Shown here: positions 13,142 through 17,224 of the stretch, piece by piece
Layout of the letters: each line of letters opens with the position of its first letter
Numbering within the stretch: position 1 is the first letter of the stretch
Assembly: GCA_046565865.1 (NCBI GenBank)
Contig: JBKHXU010000058.1
Location: 1 to 17,224 of the forward strand
Direction: 5' to 3'
From: JBKHXU01 sp046565865
GTDB lineage: Bacteria; Pseudomonadota; Gammaproteobacteria; Acidiferrobacterales; Sulfurifustaceae
Length of the DNA stretch: 17,224 bases
Notes under the pieces: model-generated
Database searches by the model: none
What the model was told of the DNA's origin: nothing
What the model saw: only the letters and a program-made list of their open reading frames with translations
Position numbers and translations under genes: made by a program

Positions 13142-13450
13142 TCAGTGACTCACGGCGCTGCAACGCCAGCAGATCTCAAACGCCGACGGATTGCTTTCAC
13201 CACAGGCGGGGCAGATCCAGGCGGCGGCGTCGTTGCCGGCATGTTCGTATTCGTCGATCAGCGCGCGGGCGCGCGCCACGTCGCGATCGTGCTCGACCCA
13301 CAGCTCGGGGTACGCGTGCGTGAATGGAATCTCGCCCATGGCGCCGTGCGCGTGCTCGTTGAACACGCGCGCGGCGATACCCGCCTGCTGCAGGCGGTGC
13401 AGCAACAGATACGCCTCGGTCAAGCTCGCCGCGGCATAGACCCGTTGCAT
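13142..13450 (-). CDS. DUF2007-type protein with C-terminal zinc ribbon
   Basis: The 102-residue protein begins MQRVYAAASLTEAYLLLHRLQQAGIAARVFNEHA, followed by ELWVEHDRDVARARALIDEYE. This is the ferredoxin-like DUF2007 fold (putative signal-transducing domain, PF09413), ending with a zinc ribbon CPAC (80-83) and CWRC (94-97). The ATG at 13450 matches the usual family start; an in-frame ATG at 13477 would add nine residues and overlap the dodecin gene by 11 nt. No strong ribosome site is seen for either, consistent with translational coupling. It is between dodecin and the radical SAM gene with gaps of 16 nt and 2 nt. Molecular role unknown. Confidence 0.85.
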   Translation of the reverse strand: MQRVYAAASLTEAYLLLHRLQQAGIAARVFNEHAHGAMGEIPFTHAYPELWVEHDRDVARARALIDEYEHAGNDAAAWICPACGESNPSAFEICWRCSAVSH

Positions 13451-13466
13451 GGCAACAACGACCGCG

Positions 13467-13679
13467 TCAGCCCTCATCCAAGCGGAATCCGACGCGCAAT
13501 CGAACCTGGAAGTGCGCCACCCGCCCCTTATCGATATGACCGCGCGTTTCCATCACCTCGAACCAGTCGAGATGCCGCAGCGTCTTGTCGGCGCGGGCGA
13601 TGGCATTACGGATGGCGTCGTCGCTGCTTTGGGTCGAGGAACCGACCAACTCGACCATCTTGTATACGTGCTCGCTCAT
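13467..13679 (-). CDS. Dodecin, flavin-binding storage protein
   Basis: A 70-residue protein, MSEHVYKMVELVGSS followed by STQSSDDAIRNAIARADKTLRHLDWFEVMETRGHID, KGRVAHFQVRLRVGFRL. This is the full dodecin fold: VYKxVELVGSS strand, one helix, DWFEVxETRG with the Trp that stacks on flavin, and the HFQVxLKVGFRL strand. Dodecins form hollow dodecamers that bind riboflavin, FMN or FAD, or in some cases CoA. ATG 13679 follows an AGGAG (13686-13690) at good spacing; the longer upstream frame is not conserved. It is first in an operon with the DUF2007 and radical SAM genes. Its ribosome site is partly inside a hairpin (13688-13704). Confidence 0.95.
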   Translation of the reverse strand: MSEHVYKMVELVGSSTQSSDDAIRNAIARADKTLRHLDWFEVMETRGHIDKGRVAHFQVRLRVGFRLDEG

Positions 13680-13685
13680 CGGGGG

Positions 13686-13704
13686 CTCCTGGTGGTCTAC
13701 CAGG
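13686..13704 (-). promoter_or_regulatory. Hairpin overlapping the dodecin ribosome-binding site
   Basis: On the minus strand CCTGGT, a 5-nt loop and ACCAGG (arms 13699-13704 and 13688-13693) form a perfect 6-bp stem. Its 3' arm supplies the AGG of the AGGAG Shine-Dalgarno (13686-13690). It could dampen dodecin translation; no known ligand motif is seen. Confidence 0.45.
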
Positions 13705-13754
13705 GTCATTGTTCCATCTTGGCGCGTGCAGAGCCATAGGAACTCGCAACCAAT

Positions 13755-13778
13755 TCGCGCGCAGCGCAACGCGCGCGA
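13755..13778. repeat. GC-rich dyad between dodecin and HD-GYP genes
   Basis: TCGCGCGC (13755-13762), 8 nt and GCGCGCGA (13771-13778) are perfect 8-bp arms in the divergent intergenic region. It lacks a T run on either side, so an operator or structural dyad is as likely as a terminator. Confidence 0.4.
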
Positions 13779-13813
13779 TTTGCGCCCGCAGGCGGCATGG
13801 CGAGCAAAAGTAC

Positions 13814-13842
13814 TTGCCCACTAAGCCAAACAGGGCTATTTA
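13814..13842 (+). promoter_or_regulatory. Candidate promoter of the HD-GYP gene
   Basis: TTGCCC (13814-13819), 17 nt and TATTTA (13837-13842), with a better but misplaced TATAAC at 13841-13846. Downstream, CCGGCT (13851-13856) and AGCCGG (13860-13865) form a 3-nt-loop hairpin in the presumed leader. Matches are partial. Confidence 0.35.
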
Positions 13843-13897
13843 TAACGAGTCCGGCTAGCAGCCGGCACACCGCCGGCGCGCAACGCATGGGAGCGAT

Positions 13898-15202
13898 GTG
13901 AGAAAGCGCATAGATGTACACCTGCTGCGAATCGGCATGTATGTGGCCGAGCTGGACCGGCCGTGGCTCGGCACGCCGTTTTTGTTTCAAGGCTTCGAGA
14001 TCCGCAGCCAGGATGAGATCGAGGAGCTGCGCCGTTTTTGCAAAACCGTTTTCATCACCGTCCCGGATGAAAATCTGAACCCAGCGGGCGCCGCCAAATC
14101 GCCGCCGCCGGCGTCGCGACCGGTGTTGAGCGACGCCGAGCAGCGCATCGAACGCGACGTACTCAAGATCATCAACCAGCCGCGCGCCGAACCGGTCTAT
14201 CGGGATGTCACCACGCTCGAGCAGGAGATCGGCGAGATCAAAGCGGCGCACGCCGAGGCGCGCGCGCTGGTGCTCACCGCCTATGACGACGCGCGCCTCG
14301 GGCGCATCCTCGACACCAACGGCGCGCGCCGCGCCGTACAAACCATGGTCGACAGCGTGCTGCGCAACCCCGATGCGCTCACCTGCTTCACGCTGCTTAA
14401 AAAGAAAGACGAGTACACCGCGCTGCATAGCCTGCGCGTCAGCATCCTCGCGCTGACATTCGGCCGGCATCTCGGCCTCGACACCGAGCAACTGCAAGTC
14501 CTCGGCATGGGCGCGCTGCTGCATGACATCGGCAAAGTCAAGGTGCCGAACGATATCCTCAACAAGCCCGGCCGGCTCGACGAGCGCGAATACGCCATCA
14601 TGCGCACACACGTGCCGCATGGTGTGGAGATCTTGAGCAATACCCCCGGCATCCCGCGCACCGCGCTCGAGGTGGCGCGCTGCCACCACGAGCGCTACAA
14701 CGGCAGCGGCTATATCGAAGGCCTGCAGGGCGAGGATATCGGTTTCTTCGGCATGATCGGCGGCATCGTCGACTGCTACGACGCCATCACCAGCGATCGC
14801 GCCTACCATGCCGGCATACCGTCGCATGCGGCATTGAAAAAAATGTACGAATGGCGCAGCCGCGACTTCCACCCGAATCTGGTGGAACAGTTCATTCAGT
14901 GCATCGGCATCTATCCGATCGGCAGCGTGGTCGAATTGAACACCGGCGAGATCGGCGTGGTGGTGACAATGAATCGCGTGCGCCGCCTGAAGCCGCGGGT
15001 CACGCTCGTGCTGCGCGCCAACTGCACGCCGCTGCCGGCGCCGCTGACGATCGACCTGATGCACCACAAGACCGCCGACGGCCGCGCGTGCGAAATCGAG
15101 CGCGTGTTGGAGGCCGGCGCCTACGGTATCGACCCGGTGATGTACTTACCGGTACACCCACCGACGACGATCCCGCCGCTGCAAACGCTGCGCAACCGTT
15201 GA
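13898..15202 (+). CDS. DUF3391/HD-GYP domain protein (c-di-GMP phosphodiesterase-like)
   Basis: Cytoplasmic HD-GYP signalling protein, 434 residues. The N-terminal region VHLLRIGMYVAELDRPWLGTPFLFQGFEI is the DUF3391 type; a linker follows to about 165. The HD core has H177 (LHSLRVS), H209-D210 (LLHDIGKVKVPNDIL), H238 and H241, and HHERYNGSGYIEGLQGED (263-280), then GIVDCYDAITSDRAYH. The metal-binding residues are present, but the GYP triplet that contacts c-di-GMP reads GYI (271-273), and the usual D before it is N268. A C-terminal segment of about 100 residues (YPIGSVVELNTGEIGVVV) is common in the family. The start is GTG with GGGAG (13889-13893) close upstream. It is monocistronic and converges on marC-like with a 5-nt gap. 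Confidence 0.93.
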   Translation: MRKRIDVHLLRIGMYVAELDRPWLGTPFLFQGFEIRSQDEIEELRRFCKTVFITVPDENLNPAGAAKSPPPASRPVLSDAEQRIERDVLKIINQPRAEPVYRDVTTLEQEIGEIKAAHAEARALVLTAYDDARLGRILDTNGARRAVQTMVDSVLRNPDALTCFTLLKKKDEYTALHSLRVSILALTFGRHLGLDTEQLQVLGMGALLHDIGKVKVPNDILNKPGRLDEREYAIMRTHVPHGVEILSNTPGIPRTALEVARCHHERYNGSGYIEGLQGEDIGFFGMIGGIVDCYDAITSDRAYHAGIPSHAALKKMYEWRSRDFHPNLVEQFIQCIGIYPIGSVVELNTGEIGVVVTMNRVRRLKPRVTLVLRANCTPLPAPLTIDLMHHKTADGRACEIERVLEAGAYGIDPVMYLPVHPPTTIPPLQTLRNR

Positions 15203-15207
15203 GATTT

Positions 15208-15828
15208 TTAGCCGGTAAGATGCAGGCCGTCGAGCACGTACTGCACCGCCAGCGCCGCCAGGATCACGCCGAGCAAGCGGCTGACGACGTTGGCGCCGGT
15301 CTCGCCCATGAGCTTCATGATGCGATCGGCCATCAATAGCGCCACGAGCGTCGCCGCCAACACCACCAGCACCACCAGCAACACGATACCGAGCATGCGC
15401 ACGTCGTCCGCGTGGCGGCCGGACATGAGCAACACCGTCGTCAGCGCGCCGGGCCCGGAGATGAGCGGGAACGCGAGCGGAAACACCGAGATGTCTTGCC
15501 GATGCTGCGCCTCGCGCTGCTCGCGCTCGGTGGTGGAGCGCAACCCCGAGTGGCGCGCGAACACCATGTCCACCGCGAGCAGAAACAGCAGCGCCCCGCC
15601 CGCGATCTGAAACGCCGGCATGCCGATGCTGAGCGCGCGCAACAGATCGCTGCCGAACATGACGAACGTCACCAGAATCACCGCCGCGATCAGCGTCCCG
15701 CGCAGCGCCATGCGCCGGCGAAACGCGCGGTCGGCTCCCGGGGTGATAGCGCCAAACATGGGCGCGAGCCCGATGGGATCGACCACCACCAGCAGGATCA
15801 CAAGCGAATCGAGAAAGTGTTCGAGCAT
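15208..15828 (-). CDS. MarC-family integral membrane protein
   Basis: A 206-residue protein with about six membrane helices. It opens with MLEHFLDSLVILLVVVDPIGLAPMFGAITPG, has FVMFGSDLLRALSIGMPAFQIAGGALLFLLAVDMVF and the family signature FPLAFPLISGPGALTTVLL, and ends in ANVVSRLLGVILAALAVQYVLDGL. This matches the UPF0056/MarC family, whose transport role is uncertain; the name does not imply multiple antibiotic resistance. The ATG at 15828 was chosen over a frame beginning at 15999, which would add 57 atypical residues and overlap the radical SAM gene. The ribosome site is weak. It may be cotranscribed with the upstream radical SAM gene (68-nt gap). Confidence 0.93.
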   Translation of the reverse strand: MLEHFLDSLVILLVVVDPIGLAPMFGAITPGADRAFRRRMALRGTLIAAVILVTFVMFGSDLLRALSIGMPAFQIAGGALLFLLAVDMVFARHSGLRSTTEREQREAQHRQDISVFPLAFPLISGPGALTTVLLMSGRHADDVRMLGIVLLVVLVVLAATLVALLMADRIMKLMGETGANVVSRLLGVILAALAVQYVLDGLHLTG

Positions 15829-15896
15829 CGCGCGCCACTTTACCGACTCGCACCAACGGCGCAAGTGACCGCGCCACGGCCATCCCGCGCCGACCG

Positions 15897-17036
15897 TTAC
15901 GTTGCAAACAAATCGAGCTGGTCGCCCGCCGCCGGCGGCACCCGAAACCGCGCGGTGGTCAGCTCGCGCCGCTCGCGGTTGAGCCCCAGGCGTTTGCACT
16001 GCAACGCGAAGCGCTTGCCGATGAGCGACGCGTACTCGCCCTCGCCAACCATGCGCGAACCGAAGCGCGGGTCATTGTCGCGCCCGCCGCGCGCCTCGCG
16101 CAGGCGCGCCAGTACGTGCTCCTTGGCGAGCGGGGTATGCAGGTCCAGCCACTCTTTGAACAAATCCTTAATCTCGTGCGGCAATCGCAATAGCACGTAG
16201 CCCGCCTCGCGTGCGCCCGCCGTGTAAGCAGCGGCGAGAATCGCCTCGATCTCGCCATCGGTCAGCACCGGAATGACCGGCGCCACCATCACCCCGACCG
16301 GGACGCCGGCGTCGGCCAGGCGCTTGATCGTCTCGATACGCCGCGTCGGCGCCGTCGCGCGCGGTTCGAGCTTGCGCGCGAGCTCGTGCTTGAGCGTGGT
16401 GATCGTTACGAACGCCTGCGCCAGACCCTTCGCCGCCATCGGCGCGAGGAGATCGAGGTCGCGCTCGATCAGCGACGACTTGGTGATAAGCGACACCGGA
16501 TGCTCGAATTCCGCCAGTACCTCGAGCACGCGGCGCGTGATCTGCAAGCGTCGCTCAATCGGCTGGTACGCGTCGGTATTCACACCGAGCGCCAACACCC
16601 GCGGCCGATACTGCGGCCGGCTCAATTCCGCGCGCAATAGGGCGGGCGCGTCGTGCTTGGCATAGAGTCGGGTCTCGAAGTCGAGCCCGGGCGATAATCC
16701 TAAGTACGCGTGCGACGGCCGCGCGTAGCAGTAAATGCAACCGTGTTCGCAACCGCGGTAGGGATTGAGCGATTGATCGAAGCCGACGTCGGGCGACTCG
16801 TTGTGGGTGATGACGCTGCGCGCGGTGTCCGCGCTGACCGTAGTCTTTAGCGGCGGCAGCGGTTCGTCGAGCGCGCCCCAACCGTCGTCGACCGCCTCGT
16901 GGCGGTAGGGCTCGAAGCGGCCGTCGTCGCGGCTGGCGGCGCCGCGTCCCTTGCGCGCGAGCCGCGCGCCGCCGCCCTCCCCGGTACCGCACGGGCGGAA
17001 TGGCGTAGAGACCTTCGGCGGGCGATCGGTAGGCAT
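15897..17036 (-). CDS. PA0069-family radical SAM protein (spore-photoproduct-lyase-like)
   Basis: A 379-residue protein of the SplB-like COG1533 group. A basic, low-complexity N-terminus (RPCGTGEGGGARLARKGRGAAS) precedes DEPLPPLKTTVSADTARSVITHNESPDVGFDQSLNPYRGCEHGCIYCYARPSHAYLG. The [4Fe-4S] cysteines are C96, C100 and C103 in CEHGCIYC. Further family positions are LGVNTDAYQPIERR, LITKSSLIERDLDLL, VTITTLKHELARKLEPRATAP and GVMVAPVIPVLTD. The C-terminus ends in QLDLFAT. The substrate of this subgroup is not established; DNA or RNA photoproduct repair is only an analogy. The ATG at 17036 is preceded by GTG 17039 but is the more likely start. A candidate promoter lies at 17063-17091. Confidence 0.93.
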   Translation of the reverse strand: MPTDRPPKVSTPFRPCGTGEGGGARLARKGRGAASRDDGRFEPYRHEAVDDGWGALDEPLPPLKTTVSADTARSVITHNESPDVGFDQSLNPYRGCEHGCIYCYARPSHAYLGLSPGLDFETRLYAKHDAPALLRAELSRPQYRPRVLALGVNTDAYQPIERRLQITRRVLEVLAEFEHPVSLITKSSLIERDLDLLAPMAAKGLAQAFVTITTLKHELARKLEPRATAPTRRIETIKRLADAGVPVGVMVAPVIPVLTDGEIEAILAAAYTAGAREAGYVLLRLPHEIKDLFKEWLDLHTPLAKEHVLARLREARGGRDNDPRFGSRMVGEGEYASLIGKRFALQCKRLGLNRERRELTTARFRVPPAAGDQLDLFAT

Positions 17037-17062
17037 CACGGCGAGCGGGCGCGTAAAAATGT

Positions 17063-17091
17063 TTTGTAAAATGGCGCACCGTCGATTGCAA
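17063..17091 (-). promoter_or_regulatory. Candidate sigma-70 promoter of the PA0069-type radical SAM gene
   Basis: On the minus strand TTGCAA (17086-17091), a 17-nt spacer and TACAAA (17063-17068), each matching consensus at 4 of 6, lie about 27 nt upstream of the ATG. On the plus strand the same region offers TAAAAT (17067-17072) as a -10 for the divergent gene. Confidence 0.42.
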
Positions 17092-17099
17092 TACCGACC

Positions 17100-17224
17100 A
17101 TGCCCGGTTTTTCGCTATGGATGATGCCGCCGCCCGCGATCGGCGACCGGTTTCGCGCCCTTATTGCGGAACTTAGCCGCCGCAGTGGCACACCGGCATT
17201 CGAACCGCATTTGACACTCGCCGG
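17100..17224 (+). CDS. 2H phosphoesterase, cyclic phosphodiesterase-like (N-terminal 41 residues; continues past the window)
   Basis: From ATG 17100 the frame reads MPGFSLWMMPPPAIGDRFRA followed by LIAELSRRSGTPAFEPHLTLA and is open at the window edge. The pattern SLWxMPP, a helix, then FEPHLTL is the start of the plant-type cyclic nucleotide phosphodiesterase/LigT superfamily. HLT (37-39) is the first of the two HxT/S catalytic motifs; the second lies outside the window. Such enzymes open 2',3'- or 1'',2''-cyclic phosphates. It is divergent from the radical SAM gene with 63 nt between starts. No ribosome site is evident. The assignment rests on a short segment. Confidence 0.72.
   Translation, partial: MPGFSLWMMPPPAIGDRFRALIAELSRRSGTPAFEPHLTLA

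Noticed and set aside
13706..15067. Open frame of 453 codons opposite the HD-GYP gene
   Set aside because: Although longer than the sense ORF, it lacks any recognisable domain and mirrors the codon pattern of the clearly real HD-GYP gene.
15829..15999. 57-residue N-terminal extension of the MarC protein
   Set aside because: MarC proteins begin at the first membrane helix (MLEHFLDSL); the extension is low-complexity and overlaps the radical SAM gene.

Overview
The window is a densely packed, high-GC stretch of a bacterial chromosome, most likely from a gammaproteobacterium. Evidence for this is hslVU beside hsp20 and argB, the msrPQ pair, an HD-GYP protein with an N-terminal DUF3391-type region, a PA0069-type radical SAM protein, and sigma-32-type promoters. 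The HslV N-terminus carries a short HG-ending leader of the kind I associate with betaproteobacteria, so the exact order is uncertain. I see no rRNA, tRNA, CRISPR array, prophage or IS transposase. The content looks like core chromosome, with two copies of a widespread small interspersed repeat.

Left part (1-3335, minus strand): the genes, in transcription order, are hslV, hslU, a small heat-shock protein gene (hsp20) and the 5' part of argB. hslV and hslU are tightly coupled. hsp20 has its own very good sigma-32 promoter and a rho-independent terminator. argB follows with a promoter overlapped by an 8-bp-arm dyad.

Middle left (3432-7346, plus strand): an exported YVTN-type beta-propeller protein, an exported NodB-like polysaccharide deacetylase and a membrane sterol-desaturase/fatty-acid-hydroxylase protein overlap head to tail as one translationally coupled unit. 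A sigma-70-type promoter whose -35 box overlaps the last stop codon of that unit then drives, through a leader of about 160 nt, a DUF2156 (lysyl-phosphatidylglycerol synthase C-terminal-like) protein. Together these suggest cell-envelope or lipid modification. This is the part of the window whose biology is least described.

Middle (7374-10576): repeat copy 2, a RimI-like GNAT gene, the convergent msrP-msrQ pair (periplasmic methionine-sulfoxide repair), and htpX (membrane metalloprotease) with a strong terminator and its own sigma-32-like promoter. A small arginine-rich ORF rich in DRR motifs sits immediately upstream of htpX.

Right part (10884-17224): an unrecognised 387-residue helical protein; a minus-strand operon of dodecin, a DUF2007/zinc-ribbon protein and an AmmeMemoRadiSam-type radical SAM enzyme; a DUF3391/HD-GYP protein with a degenerate GYP motif; a MarC-family membrane protein; a PA0069/SPL-like radical SAM protein; and, divergent from it, the start of a 2H-phosphoesterase (cyclic phosphodiesterase-like) gene cut by the window edge.

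The recurring theme is protein quality control and envelope or oxidative stress: HslVU, Hsp20, HtpX and MsrPQ, with two sigma-32-like promoters of identical spacing. The window does not contain an obvious large novel defence or mobile system. The best candidates for undescribed biology are the beta-propeller/deacetylase/hydroxylase unit, the dodecin/DUF2007/radical SAM operon, the DRR microprotein in front of htpX, and the unknown helical protein.
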